Made by a program: the position numbers and the translations under genes. Positions 33,824-42,393 of a DNA stretch of 64,000 nucleotides are shown here, one piece after another; position 1 is the stretch's first letter; every line of letters starts with the position of its first letter. The DNA comes from Leisingera sp. ANG-M1 (GTDB lineage: Bacteria; Pseudomonadota; Alphaproteobacteria; Rhodobacterales; Rhodobacteraceae): the NCBI RefSeq assembly GCF_000813745.1, contig NZ_JWLC01000019.1:62001-126000 (forward strand), given 5' to 3'. Below the pieces are notes generated by a model. That model saw nothing but the letters and a program-made list of their open reading frames with translations. It was not told the origin of the DNA and did not search any database.

Positions 33824-35476
33824 TTACTCTGCGGGGGTCACGCGTTCTTCGTCGTGGCGGGCGCGCATGCCGTCGCGGATCACTGCTTTGAACAGGGCGA
33901 TACCCATCAGCGCCATCACCACCGAGAAGGGCAGCGCGCCGATGATCATCGCGGTGTTGATCGCGCCCAGGCCTCCGGCCGCCAGCAGGGTGCCGATCAC
34001 CAGCGTCAGGGCGGCGCCCCAGACGATGATGTGGATCTTGGGCTTCTGCTGCGCATCGCCGCCGGCTGCGATGGTGTTGATGATCAGCACTGCCGAGTCC
34101 GCCGAGGTCACCAGATAGGTGAGCAGCAGCACAACGATGACAACGGTCATCAGCAGCGCCAAGCCGGAGGGCAGCATGTGGTTGATCATTGCAAACAGCT
34201 GCGAGGACAGGCCCGCGCCGGTGATCGCATCACCTGCATCGCCGTTCAGGGTCAGGTCGATGGCGGTGCCGCCGACAAAGGTGAACCAGACAAAACACAT
34301 CAGCGACGGCACGATCATCGCACCCAGTACGTATTCGCGGAAGGTGCGGCCGCGGGAAATGCGGGCCAGGAACAACCCGACAAAGGGGGCAAAGGCGATC
34401 CACCAGGCCCAGTAGAAGATGGTCCAGCCGCCCTGCCAGCCAGCCAGCTGGGTGGCGACGCTGTCTGCCACGCCGTCGCCTTTCCAGACGGTGACCGCCA
34501 TGGCCGGGAAGGCGGTCACATAGTCCCAGAGGCCGATGAAAAGGCTTTTGAGCGCAAAGACCGTCGAGCCGAAGATCAGGAAGAAGGCGAGCAGGAAGAA
34601 CGACAGCCCCATATTGATGTTGGAGAGCCACTTGATCCCCTTGCCGACGCCAGACAACGCCGAGAGGGTGGAGGCCAGCATCACAATGCCAAGGGCGATA
34701 ATCATCGCGGTGATGGTGGGGGCCCCCTCGGCGTCCATCATCCATTCGGCACCGGTGATGTTGAAGATGCCGGAGGCAAATTGCGACACGCCATAGCCCA
34801 GCGTCACCGAGACGCCGAGGATGGTGGCAATCACCGAGACGATGTCGATAACATGGCCCAAGGGGCCCGAAAGCGCATTGCCGAACAGCGGCGCCAAGCC
34901 GGAACGGATAGTCAGCGGCAGCCCGCGGGAATAGCTGAAAAAGCCGAGTGCCAGACCGACAATCGCGTAGCAGCCCCAGGCCGAGAACCCCCAGTGCATG
35001 AAGGACCAGCGGTAGGCAGGGCGGACGTTCTCGGCGGTGGAGCCTTCGGCCAGACCCTGGATCACATCCGGGTTGGTGCCGAAATGGTAAAGCGGCTCAG
35101 CCGTGGCATAGGTCAGCATGCCGATGCCGATCCCGGCACCGAACATCATGGAAAACCAGGAAAAATTGGAAAACTCGGGCTTTTCGTCTGCCGCACCCAG
35201 CTTCAGCCGCCCGGTGGCGGGCCATAGCGCCAAAGCGACACAGACCACGATATAGAACGCCATCACATACATGTACCAGCTGCCGGTGTTGGCATCGATG
35301 GCGCCACGGATGCTTTTCAGCACCGCGCCTGCCTGATCCGGCCAGACCGCGGCCCAGAGGATCAGGAGGCCAATGGCGATTTTGGAGCCCAGGGCGACCA
35401 TCCTGTTGAACCCGCGGTAGAAGCCCTGGTCATGGGTCTCTATGTGCAGGTCCGTCATCGGTGGCTTTATCGGCAT
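33824..35476 (-). CDS. BCCT-family quaternary ammonium transporter
   Basis: 550 aa from ATG at 35476 (AGGAAGGA upstream), twelve predicted helices. The BCCT core GGWTIFYWAWWIAFAPFVGL with FLARISRGRTFREYVLG follows the same pattern as the BCCT at 1875-3566, and GIGIGMLTYATAEP marks the glycine-rich segment. Last gene of the operon, behind an ABC importer. Two different importer types in one operon suggest uptake of two substrates, or of one substrate at different concentrations. The 109-bp gap before it holds small inverted repeats (GGCCCG/CGGGCC at 35537-35550). Confidence 0.93.
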   Translation of the reverse strand: MPIKPPMTDLHIETHDQGFYRGFNRMVALGSKIAIGLLILWAAVWPDQAGAVLKSIRGAIDANTGSWYMYVMAFYIVVCVALALWPATGRLKLGAADEKPEFSNFSWFSMMFGAGIGIGMLTYATAEPLYHFGTNPDVIQGLAEGSTAENVRPAYRWSFMHWGFSAWGCYAIVGLALGFFSYSRGLPLTIRSGLAPLFGNALSGPLGHVIDIVSVIATILGVSVTLGYGVSQFASGIFNITGAEWMMDAEGAPTITAMIIALGIVMLASTLSALSGVGKGIKWLSNINMGLSFFLLAFFLIFGSTVFALKSLFIGLWDYVTAFPAMAVTVWKGDGVADSVATQLAGWQGGWTIFYWAWWIAFAPFVGLFLARISRGRTFREYVLGAMIVPSLMCFVWFTFVGGTAIDLTLNGDAGDAITGAGLSSQLFAMINHMLPSGLALLMTVVIVVLLLTYLVTSADSAVLIINTIAAGGDAQQKPKIHIIVWGAALTLVIGTLLAAGGLGAINTAMIIGALPFSVVMALMGIALFKAVIRDGMRARHDEERVTPAE

Positions 35477-35585
35477 TCGTATTTCCTTCCTGTCGGTATT
35501 TTTGATGCCTTGCGTTTGCCGCAAGTGCGGATTTGCGGCCCGTTCGGGCCAGCGGAGTTCGTGAAGTCCCTATTTCACGTATCGG

Positions 35586-36383
35586 TCAGGCGTCTTCTTC
35601 CTGTTTGGCTTCGTTGCGCATCAGATGCATGATCTCGCGCTCGCATTCGGGGTAGCCTTCGAGCTCGACCAGATCCTCTTTGCTGCGGATCTCTTTGCCT
35701 TTCTTGAAGTCCAGTTCGAGGATGGTCTTGAGGCGTCCCGGGTGGGCCGACAGGAAGACGATGCGGTCGGCGAGGAAGATCGCCTCCTGAATGTCGTGGG
35801 TGACCAGCAGGATGGTGGTCTGGGTGGTGCGCATAATGTCCAGCAGCATTTCCTGCATGTGCCAGCGGGTTTCCGCATCGAGTGCGCCGTAGGGCTCGTC
35901 CATCAGCAGGATTTCCGGTGCGTTGGCCAGGGTGCGGGCGATGGCGACCCGCTGCTTCATGCCGCCCGACAGGGTCTTGGGGTAGGCGTCGCGGAACTTT
36001 GTCAGATGCACCAGGTCGATGTAGTGCAGCGCGCGCTCGCGGCGTTCCGCCTTGGGGATACCGTTCAGCTTCATGCCGTATTCGACGTTCTCCAGCACCG
36101 TCAGCCAAGGAAACGATGTGTAGCTTTGAAACACCATGCCGCGTTCGCGGGCCGGGCCGTGGATCGGCCGGCCCTCCAGGCTGAGAGTGCCGCTGGTGGG
36201 GGTATGGAGGCCCGCGACGATATTCAAGAGCGTGGACTTGCCGCAGCCCGAGGGCCCCAGCAGCACGCACAGCTCGTTGCGGGCCACCGAGAAGGACACA
36301 TCGCGCAAGGCTTCGACCCCGCCGCCGCGTGTGGGGAATGTCTTGCAGACATTCTGGACGGATAGAATGGTGCTGGATTGCAT
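35586..36383 (-). CDS. ABC transporter ATP-binding protein (NitT/TauT family)
   Basis: 265 aa. Walker A GPSGCGKST, signature LSGGMKQRVAIAR and Walker B EILLMDEPYGALD are intact, followed by the switch His in VTHDIQEAIFLADR. The family energises uptake of taurine, sulfonates, nitrate, cyanate or pyrimidine precursors. It is in one operon with the binding protein (30-bp gap) and permease. Confidence 0.92.
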   Translation of the reverse strand: MQSSTILSVQNVCKTFPTRGGGVEALRDVSFSVARNELCVLLGPSGCGKSTLLNIVAGLHTPTSGTLSLEGRPIHGPARERGMVFQSYTSFPWLTVLENVEYGMKLNGIPKAERRERALHYIDLVHLTKFRDAYPKTLSGGMKQRVAIARTLANAPEILLMDEPYGALDAETRWHMQEMLLDIMRTTQTTILLVTHDIQEAIFLADRIVFLSAHPGRLKTILELDFKKGKEIRSKEDLVELEGYPECEREIMHLMRNEAKQEEDA

Positions 36384-36413
36384 GATGCGCCCCTCTTTGC
36401 TGGTTTCTGTGGA

Positions 36414-37469
36414 TCAGCCGCGGTAGCCGCTGTCGTAAAGCTCCTTGTGCAGGGTGCATTCGACGCCGGTTTCGGGCGCTTTGACCTCCTGGATCAGGCC
36501 GAATTTGACCCACCATTCGCTGACCAGGTTCCAGTGGTCAGACATCTGGCCGTTGGTCTGCTCAAACGGGGGATTGCCTGGGGCGGCACCGCAGAACTGC
36601 GCCGCTTCGATGAAGTCGTAGACATAGAGGCCGCCATCCAGAGAGGTGCCGTCCTTGCCCAGAACCAGCTCAACGTCGGCGATGCTCATCCCCATGCCCT
36701 TGGCGATGATCTCGTTGCCTTCTGTTGGGTTCTGCTTCCACCAGGCAATGGCGTCATACATCGCTTGCATGGTCTTCAGGGCCACGTCGCGGCGGTCGTT
36801 GATCAGCGCGTTGCTCATATAGTGGCCGTCGGCGACTACTGCGTTCTTCAGCCAGAAGGGTTCGTCGGACTGGGTCAGGATGCTGGAGCCTTCCAGGGCT
36901 TTCAGCGTGTTGGTGCCGTAGGGTTCCCAGAACTCAGAGGCCGCCACGCCGCCGCCGATCATGGCGGCAAAGGCATCATCGGCGATGATGTTGCGGTAGA
37001 CGACCGAGTCATAGGCGGCGCCGTTCTGTTCCAGCCACATGGCGACATAGATCTGTGCCAGCCCGCCTTCGAGCACGGCGACCTCTTTCCCGGCCAGGTC
37101 GGCGGCGCTTTCGATACCGGGGCCTGCGACGACCTTGTCGGTGCCGTTCGAGAGGTTGCCAAAGGCCACCAGCTTGACCGGCAGGCCGCGCTCGACGCCG
37201 ACCGGGGTGAATTCGGCAGTGGAAGAGACCACGTCAAGCTGGCCTGCAGCAACCAGGTTGAAGCTTTCATAGGGGTCTTCGATGGTCTGGTACTGGATGT
37301 CCAGATCCGGGGCGAGGCCCTTTTCCGCCGCGATGTGCCAGAAGCCGTAGCCCGGCCAGGTGAAGCCCGCGATCTTGACGCTTTCTGCGGCCCATACGGG
37401 GGCGGCGGCGCCTGCCAGTGCTAAGGCTGCGATGCAGCCACTGGCGGATTTCAGCAGTTTCTTGGTCAT
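36414..37469 (-). CDS. ABC transporter substrate-binding protein (NitT/TauT family)
   Basis: 351 aa. Signal peptide about 1-28 (ending AAAPVWAAESVKI). The family pattern VKIAGFTWPGYGFWHIAAEK and DVVSSTAEFTPVGVERGLPV is clear. ATG at 37469 is chosen over a GTG six bases upstream because AGGGAGG is then better spaced. Several aromatic residues (FTWPGYGFWH) may form a cation-binding cage, which would suit quaternary amines. This is inferred. Confidence 0.88.
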   Translation of the reverse strand: MTKKLLKSASGCIAALALAGAAAPVWAAESVKIAGFTWPGYGFWHIAAEKGLAPDLDIQYQTIEDPYESFNLVAAGQLDVVSSTAEFTPVGVERGLPVKLVAFGNLSNGTDKVVAGPGIESAADLAGKEVAVLEGGLAQIYVAMWLEQNGAAYDSVVYRNIIADDAFAAMIGGGVAASEFWEPYGTNTLKALEGSSILTQSDEPFWLKNAVVADGHYMSNALINDRRDVALKTMQAMYDAIAWWKQNPTEGNEIIAKGMGMSIADVELVLGKDGTSLDGGLYVYDFIEAAQFCGAAPGNPPFEQTNGQMSDHWNLVSEWWVKFGLIQEVKAPETGVECTLHKELYDSGYRG

Positions 37470-37536
37470 CGTCACGATACCTCCCTTGCGACGTCATTTT
37501 TTTGTTTGGTGTGTTTTAAAGTTCTGCTCCGGCTCC

Positions 37537-38382
37537 TCAGGAATATTCGTCGAGATACTGGAACGCGCGGCGGTGCAGCGCCCGCAGCAGGTAGTCGAAG
37601 ATCAGCCCCAGAAGACCGATCACCAGGATGCCGGCCATGATCTGATCCACATGCAAGAAGCGTTTGGCGCGCATCATCATGGCGCCGATGCCGGCGTCTG
37701 CGGCGGTGATCTCTGCGATCACCAGATAGGTCCAGCTGACCGCCAGCATCTGGCGCATGGCGATCACGATGTTGGGCAGGGCGGCGGGGACAACGACGGT
37801 GCGCAGCACCTGCCAGCGGGAGCCGCCCAGGGTCACGGATGTGTTGATCAGATCCTTGGGAACGGCTTTGGTGTGGTCTGCAATCAGGGTGATCAGGAAC
37901 CAGATCACGCCGATAAACAGCAGTGCCAGTTTTTGGGCGTCGCCCGCCCCGAACCACATCAGCAACAGGGGAATGAAGGACGGGGCGGGCAGGTAACGCC
38001 AAGCCGAGACGAAGGGGGAGAAAAACGCTTCGACCGATTTGAACGCGCCCATCAGAATGCCGAGCGGCACCGCAACTGCGCAGGCCAGGGCAAAGCTGAA
38101 CATCACCCGCCAGACGCTGATCAGCACATCACCGAGAAAACCTTGCTCGGTGAAGAGCGTGTAGAGCGCTGTCAGGACCTTGCCGGGCCCTGGCAGCAGG
38201 ATTGCGGGCATCACGCCGGACCAGGCGGCGATCTGCCAGATGGCAAAGAACAGGACCCAGACCGCTACCCCGAGGGTGAGGCGCCAGGAAGCGGGGATGT
38301 CCGATTTGAACTCGAAGATCCGCAGTTTCGGGCGCGTGTCCTTGGCCCGGGTTGCTGGTAAAGTCCGAAGGGCCTGGGTCAT
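37537..38382 (-). CDS. ABC transporter permease (NitT/TauT family)
   Basis: 281 aa, six or so helices. The cytoplasmic EAA loop region is present around NTSVTLGGSRWQVLRTVVVP and AALPNIVIAMRQML. It forms the membrane channel with the ATPase and binding protein downstream. It follows the glutamine-synthetase-like gene by 24 bp. Confidence 0.91.
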   Translation of the reverse strand: MTQALRTLPATRAKDTRPKLRIFEFKSDIPASWRLTLGVAVWVLFFAIWQIAAWSGVMPAILLPGPGKVLTALYTLFTEQGFLGDVLISVWRVMFSFALACAVAVPLGILMGAFKSVEAFFSPFVSAWRYLPAPSFIPLLLMWFGAGDAQKLALLFIGVIWFLITLIADHTKAVPKDLINTSVTLGGSRWQVLRTVVVPAALPNIVIAMRQMLAVSWTYLVIAEITAADAGIGAMMMRAKRFLHVDQIMAGILVIGLLGLIFDYLLRALHRRAFQYLDEYS

Positions 38383-38406
38383 GGGTCTGTCCTTTGCTGG
38401 GAGGGA

Positions 38407-39849
38407 TTAGTAGAGGCGCAGGTATTCCTGCACTTCCCAGTCGGTGACCGACTGGTGGTAGCGCTCCCATTCATCGTTCTTGTATTCCAGGAACGACTTG
38501 CGCATCACCGGGCCCATCACGTGTTCGGCCATCTCGTCATGGCGCAGTGCCTCGATGGCGTTGAACAGCGTGCGGGGCAGGCGGCGGATGCCCAGTTCCT
38601 GCAGTTCGGCTTCGGTCTTCGAGTACAGATCGAAGTCGGTCGGTTTGCCCGGGTCGATCTTGTTCTTGATGCCCTTCAGCGCGCAGCTCAGGTGCATCGC
38701 CATCGCAAGGTAGACATTCATGGTCATGTCGCAGGCGCGGTTTTCGATGCAGTGGCGGCTTTGCGGCAGCCGGAACTGGGCGGAACGGTTGTTGAAGCCG
38801 TAAGTGATGTTGGTCGGCGCCCAGGTGACGGTGCCGCCTTCGAAACCGCCCACCCGCGGCACCAGGCCGTTGTAGGAGTTCACGGTCGGGCAGGTGATCG
38901 CGGTGATCGCCTCGGCGTGCTGCATCAGGCCGCCCACGGCCCAGCGGCTTTCGTCGGACCAATCGCTGCCATCGGCGGTTTCAAAGATGTTCTCACCCGG
39001 GCGGCTGTCATGCTGCATCGACATGTTGATATGCGCACCGGAGCGCCAGTCGCCCACCGTCGGCTTCGGCATGAAGGTCACGAACATGCCGTGTTTCTTG
39101 GCCACTTCCTTGAGGGTGATGCGCAGGAAGGCCAGCCGGTCGGACATTTCCAGCATGTTGGTATAGTGGAAATCCAGCTCGAACTGGGAATAGGCGCCCT
39201 CGGCAACCACGTCGTGCAGGTTCCAGCCCAAGCCTTCGATGATGTCGATCATGTCCTTCAGGAAGGGCATCGAGTCGATGGAGTATTCCACGTCATAGCC
39301 AAAGGCCTGGCGGCGCGGGGAGATGGCCTTGCCCAGATCGTCGTCGAAGGCTTTCACCGGCAGGCCGTTTTCGTCGTATTTCATGACGATGAATTCAGGC
39401 TCGACGCCGGCAAAACCGCTGTAGCCTTCCAGTTTGGCCTCATGCATGGCGCGCTTCAGGGCCTGGCGCGAGCAGACGTTATACGGCGCGTCTTCCCAGT
39501 AAAGGTCCGAGAAGATGATCGCCATCGAGTTGTCCCAGGGGCAGACATAGACGGCGTCCAGATCCGGTACCACCACCTGGTCGCTGTCGGCGGGGCTGAG
39601 TTCCGGCACAAAGGAGATCGAGTGCACGGCGAACTGCGGGCCCTTGCCGAGGCAGAGCGGTTCGAAGTCGCTCATCGGCACCGGCTTGGTCTTAGGGATG
39701 CCGTGCAGGTCGATCCAGGCGGCCATCACGTATTTGACGCCGGCCGCTTCCAGCTGCTCGCGCACCTCGGGGATGCGGGGGCGGTTGCGCTCCACGGCGT
39801 CGTGGAAGCTTTCGTAATAGATCTTCTCTTCGGGATTTGCTTTCAGCAT
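38407..39849 (-). CDS. Glutamine synthetase family ligase (gamma-glutamyl-amine ligase type)
   Basis: 480 aa from ATG at 39849 with AAGGGAGG. GS landmarks are present: GVEPEFIVM (metal Glu), SGAHINMSM (ammonia/metal site), NNRSAQFRLP (ATP/glutamate Arg pattern) and ENRACDMTMNVYLAMAMHL. The fold is that of GS-I/GlnT-type enzymes, many of which join glutamate to an amine other than ammonia. Gene context (Rieske oxygenase, VOC, EutQ-like cupin, amine importers) favours a catabolic gamma-glutamylation of an amine product. The amine is unknown; ordinary glutamine synthesis is unlikely but not excluded. Confidence 0.83.
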   Translation of the reverse strand: MLKANPEEKIYYESFHDAVERNRPRIPEVREQLEAAGVKYVMAAWIDLHGIPKTKPVPMSDFEPLCLGKGPQFAVHSISFVPELSPADSDQVVVPDLDAVYVCPWDNSMAIIFSDLYWEDAPYNVCSRQALKRAMHEAKLEGYSGFAGVEPEFIVMKYDENGLPVKAFDDDLGKAISPRRQAFGYDVEYSIDSMPFLKDMIDIIEGLGWNLHDVVAEGAYSQFELDFHYTNMLEMSDRLAFLRITLKEVAKKHGMFVTFMPKPTVGDWRSGAHINMSMQHDSRPGENIFETADGSDWSDESRWAVGGLMQHAEAITAITCPTVNSYNGLVPRVGGFEGGTVTWAPTNITYGFNNRSAQFRLPQSRHCIENRACDMTMNVYLAMAMHLSCALKGIKNKIDPGKPTDFDLYSKTEAELQELGIRRLPRTLFNAIEALRHDEMAEHVMGPVMRKSFLEYKNDEWERYHQSVTDWEVQEYLRLY

Positions 39850-39885
39850 CAGTCGTCCTCCCTTGAATGGCAATATGCTGCTGGC

Positions 39886-39998
39886 CGCTGACCGGGGACC
39901 GGTCAGCGCTGTTTTCGTTTTCCTTGTTTGCAGTTACCTGGCGAAAAAGGCGGGCAACCCGTCACCCGGGGCGCGGACTAGGGTGCCCAGTCGCCAGG
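39886..39998 (-). promoter_or_regulatory. Two stem-loops in the cupin-to-ligase gap
   Basis: CGCTGACCGG (39886-39895), loop GGA, CCGGTCAGCG (39899-39908) is a perfect 10-bp hairpin. A larger dyad CCTGGCGA (39937-39944) and TCGCCAGG (39991-39998) encloses an inner GGGCACCC/GGGTTGCCC arm pair, followed on the - strand by GCCTTTTT. The inner element looks like an attenuator or processing site in an otherwise tightly packed operon. Confidence 0.45.
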
Positions 39999-40009
39999 AG
40001 CGGCGTTTC

Positions 40010-40408
40010 TTAGCCCGGGACAAAGTCCGACGGGTCGATGCCCGGGACCTCGGTGATCCCGGCCAGCTGTTTCCAGTTGTGCGGATAGGCGGCGTAGAAG
40101 ATCACGCATTTGCCGTCCGCCTCATAAGAGATGTGGTTGTCCTTGGGCACAAACAGCACGTCGCCGCGGTTGCAGATGTATTCCTTGCCGTCGCAGACCA
40201 GCCGGAAGGTGCCCTCCAGGCAGTAGATGATCTCGTCGCAGGTCAGGTCCCACGGCACCTTGATGTTATTCAGAACATTGATGCCGCCGCACATGGACTT
40301 GCTGAATTCGCTGGTGACCATCGGCTTGATGTAGGTGTCGCTGTCGCCCATGGAGTCATAGCGCTCCTGGACCAGGTCGAATTTGAAAAGCTGCGGTTGA
40401 TCGCCCAT
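40010..40408 (-). CDS. EutQ-like cupin protein
   Basis: 132 aa cupin. CDEIIYCLEGTFRLVCDGKE and YICNRGDVLFVPKDNHISYE follow the EutQ/ethanolamine-utilization cupin pattern. The 3-bp gap from the VOC gene shows co-translation. EutQ itself is an acetate kinase-like cupin in ethanolamine metabolism; here the role is open. The usual HxH metal pair is not obvious, so it may not be a classical metallo-cupin. Confidence 0.75.
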   Translation of the reverse strand: MGDQPQLFKFDLVQERYDSMGDSDTYIKPMVTSEFSKSMCGGINVLNNIKVPWDLTCDEIIYCLEGTFRLVCDGKEYICNRGDVLFVPKDNHISYEADGKCVIFYAAYPHNWKQLAGITEVPGIDPSDFVPG

Positions 40409-40411
40409 GGG

Positions 40412-40849
40412 TTACTTCCCCTCGCTGGCCAGGTGTTTCAGAATGCTTTCGTTCAGTTCGACCTTGTAGCCGTCCGGATCTTCGCAGAAGGCGATGATCC
40501 GGGTGCCGTTCTTCATCGGTCCCGGCGGGCGGGTGATGTTGACGCCGGCCGCTGCCAGCTGCTCACAGGCGGCATAGACGTCCGGGGTTTCGATGCAGAT
40601 GTGGCCCCAGCCGTTGCCCTTGTCGTAAGGCTCTTTCTGATCCCAGTTCGCAGTCAGCTCTAGCGTAGGGGATTCCGCCTCCGGGCCGTAGCCGATGAAG
40701 GTGTTGGTGAATTTGCCTTCGGGGTAGTCGGTGCGGCGCAGCACCTCCATGCCCAGAATTCCGCAGTAGAATTCCAGCGATTTCTCCATGTCCATCACCC
40801 GCATCATCGTGTGGGCCAGGCGGAAACCCTTGGAAATGGGTTCACTCAT
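40412..40849 (-). CDS. VOC-superfamily protein, glyoxalase I-like
   Basis: 145 aa. The lactoylglutathione lyase pattern is clear: RLAHTMMRVMDMEKSLEFYC, LELTANWDQKEPYDKGNGWG and HICIETPDVYAAC. Metal-ligand candidates are His13 (RLAHTM), a Glu in LELTANW, His of GHICIE and Glu of KVELNE. It lies between the Rieske and EutQ-like genes with gaps of 19 and 3 bp. It may detoxify a 2-oxoaldehyde formed in the pathway, or have another VOC role. Confidence 0.83.
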   Translation of the reverse strand: MSEPISKGFRLAHTMMRVMDMEKSLEFYCGILGMEVLRRTDYPEGKFTNTFIGYGPEAESPTLELTANWDQKEPYDKGNGWGHICIETPDVYAACEQLAAAGVNITRPPGPMKNGTRIIAFCEDPDGYKVELNESILKHLASEGK

Positions 40850-40868
40850 GTGTCGTCTTCCTCTTGGT

Positions 40869-41972
40869 TCAGGCGTTTGCCGGAGCAGTGGCGATGTCGC
40901 GTTCGATCATGTCCTGGAAGGCGCGGACACTGTCTTCCCAGGCCGGCGACAGCAGCCCGCCGTCATTGGCAACCGGGGACTTGCGGCCCTCGTACATGCG
41001 TTCGACCATCTCGTGGTCTTCCTTGTGGACGTCCCACCACAGGTCCTTCAGGCCCTGGATTTCCTCTGCGCTCAATTCCTGCCCCTCGGTGGTATAAAGC
41101 GCGCGGTACTGGCGCATCTTGCCGGGACCGACGGGCACGTTCAGGTAGACTCCCAGCTGATCCGGGAAATAGCGGCCCAGGATGAAGTTGGGATAGAGCG
41201 TCAGATAGCGCGAGCTGACCGCAAGGCTGCCTGCGGTACCGACCTCTTCCTTCAGGTCTACCGCGCTGCCGAGGCAGTTGCCGTCGGTGATGGTGTAATG
41301 ATCCTCCAGCGGCTGGTCGGTGGTCGAGGAATGCACGAACTGGACATGGTAGGGCTCAATGAAGTTCTCCATGATCAGTTTCCAGTTGGTGTCGATCTCG
41401 CCGAAATCGAGCAGGCCGATCGGCTCCAGCTTATCGTAGTTGATGCCCTCCAGGCGGCTGATCAGCGGCGCGGCGTAATCTTCAAACTCGGGCGCGTTGC
41501 CGTCCAGATTGACGAAGATCCAGTCTTGCCAGACATGGGTGCGGACCGGCTTTAGGCGGTGTTCCTTCAGGTCGAAACCGTCGAACTCCTGCTTGCCGGT
41601 GCCGGCGAAATGCGGCGCGGCACGCAGCCGGCCTTCCAGATCATAGGCCCAGGCGTGATAGGGGCAGCGGATCAGCTTGCCGACATTCTTGGGCTTGTCG
41701 ACCAGGGTCATGCAGCGGTGCAGGCAGACGTTGTGAAACACCTGGATGCCGCCGTCCTGGCCGCGCACCGTCAGCAGCGGCAGGCCGGCGCAGCTAACCG
41801 GGTGGGCGTCTCCCGGATCGGCCACTTGATGGGCGAACCCGATGAACACCCAGTTCTTGGACAGCACGGTCTGGCATTCCTTCTGCCAGAACTCCTCGCT
41901 GCGGTATGCCTCGGCGGTCAGCCCGTGTTCCGGCCCTTCGGCAAGTTTTGTCTTTTCCTCGGCAATTGTCAT
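40869..41972 (-). CDS. Rieske non-heme iron oxygenase, quaternary-amine/N-demethylase-like
   Basis: 367 aa from ATG at 41972 with AAGGGAGG. Rieske cluster ligands C83-x-H85 (VCLHRC) and C103-x2-H106 (CPYHAW). The mononuclear site is NFIEPYHVQFVH: H209 and H214 as ligands and Glu206 where most Rieske ring oxygenases have the bridging Asp. A Glu at this place is also found in carnitine oxygenase CntA and related quaternary-amine enzymes. First gene of the eight-gene operon and divergent from an Lrp-type regulator. No dedicated reductase gene lies in the window, so electrons must come from elsewhere. Confidence 0.87.
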   Translation of the reverse strand: MTIAEEKTKLAEGPEHGLTAEAYRSEEFWQKECQTVLSKNWVFIGFAHQVADPGDAHPVSCAGLPLLTVRGQDGGIQVFHNVCLHRCMTLVDKPKNVGKLIRCPYHAWAYDLEGRLRAAPHFAGTGKQEFDGFDLKEHRLKPVRTHVWQDWIFVNLDGNAPEFEDYAAPLISRLEGINYDKLEPIGLLDFGEIDTNWKLIMENFIEPYHVQFVHSSTTDQPLEDHYTITDGNCLGSAVDLKEEVGTAGSLAVSSRYLTLYPNFILGRYFPDQLGVYLNVPVGPGKMRQYRALYTTEGQELSAEEIQGLKDLWWDVHKEDHEMVERMYEGRKSPVANDGGLLSPAWEDSVRAFQDMIERDIATAPANA

Positions 41973-42393
41973 TATTCCTCCCTTCGACACTGCCACATGC
42001 GGGGGCCTTTCCAAGGCTTCCGCATGGATTGTGTCCCTGCTCCGGGCTGGCCTGTGTGCAGATCCTTGGCCGGTTTCGCAGGGCCCGGGTTGATGTTTGC
42101 GAAAATCGCACGGTCTGGCAATAGTTTTTTGCGATATTCGTGATGAATCGTAAAAATTGGCTGTGAATCAAGGAGCGCGGGGCAAGTTTCACCAGGTTGA
42201 AATTCGAATTTCGCACGTTTGGCGGGTGTGTTTTTCCGGGAATCGCAATTTTTGAAGCGATTCCCTACCGGTTTCTGCCCGGTTGATCCGGCTGACAAAT
42301 GGGCGGCTGGAAAGATTTCCGGGCGGCAAATTGCGGATTCCTGCGCCTTGGCGTAATCTCGGTTGCGGAAATAGCAGACGAGCAGCAGGGCAG
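41973..42393. promoter_or_regulatory. 421-bp divergent control region of the Rieske operon and lrp-type gene
   Basis: No gene. AT-rich for this genome between about 42085 and 42265, and packed with dyads built from GCGA/TCGC half-sites, described as a separate feature. Both genes have strong ribosome sites at the edges. Confidence 0.7.
42098..42265. promoter_or_regulatory. Cluster of four dyads, probable Lrp-type operator array
   Basis: Four inverted repeats: TGCGA-AAA-TCGCA (42098-42110); TTTTGCGAT (42127-42135) with ATCGTAAAA (42147-42155), one mismatch; perfect palindrome GAAATTCGAATTTC (42199-42212), followed by GCAC; and GGGAATCGC (42238-42246) with GCGATTCCC (42257-42265), perfect. Centres lie at about 42104, 42141, 42206 and 42252. 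Multiple phased sites are typical for octameric Lrp-family regulators. Confidence 0.65.

Noticed and set aside
38455-39891. 478-codon open frame on the + strand opposite the GS-like gene
   Set aside because: Antisense mirror frame; the - strand carries all GS motifs and a strong ribosome site.
42283-42393. Upstream extension of the Lrp-type gene (37 codons)
   Set aside because: The added residues do not fit the Lrp pattern; the ATG at 42394 is preceded by AGGG and precedes the HTH directly.
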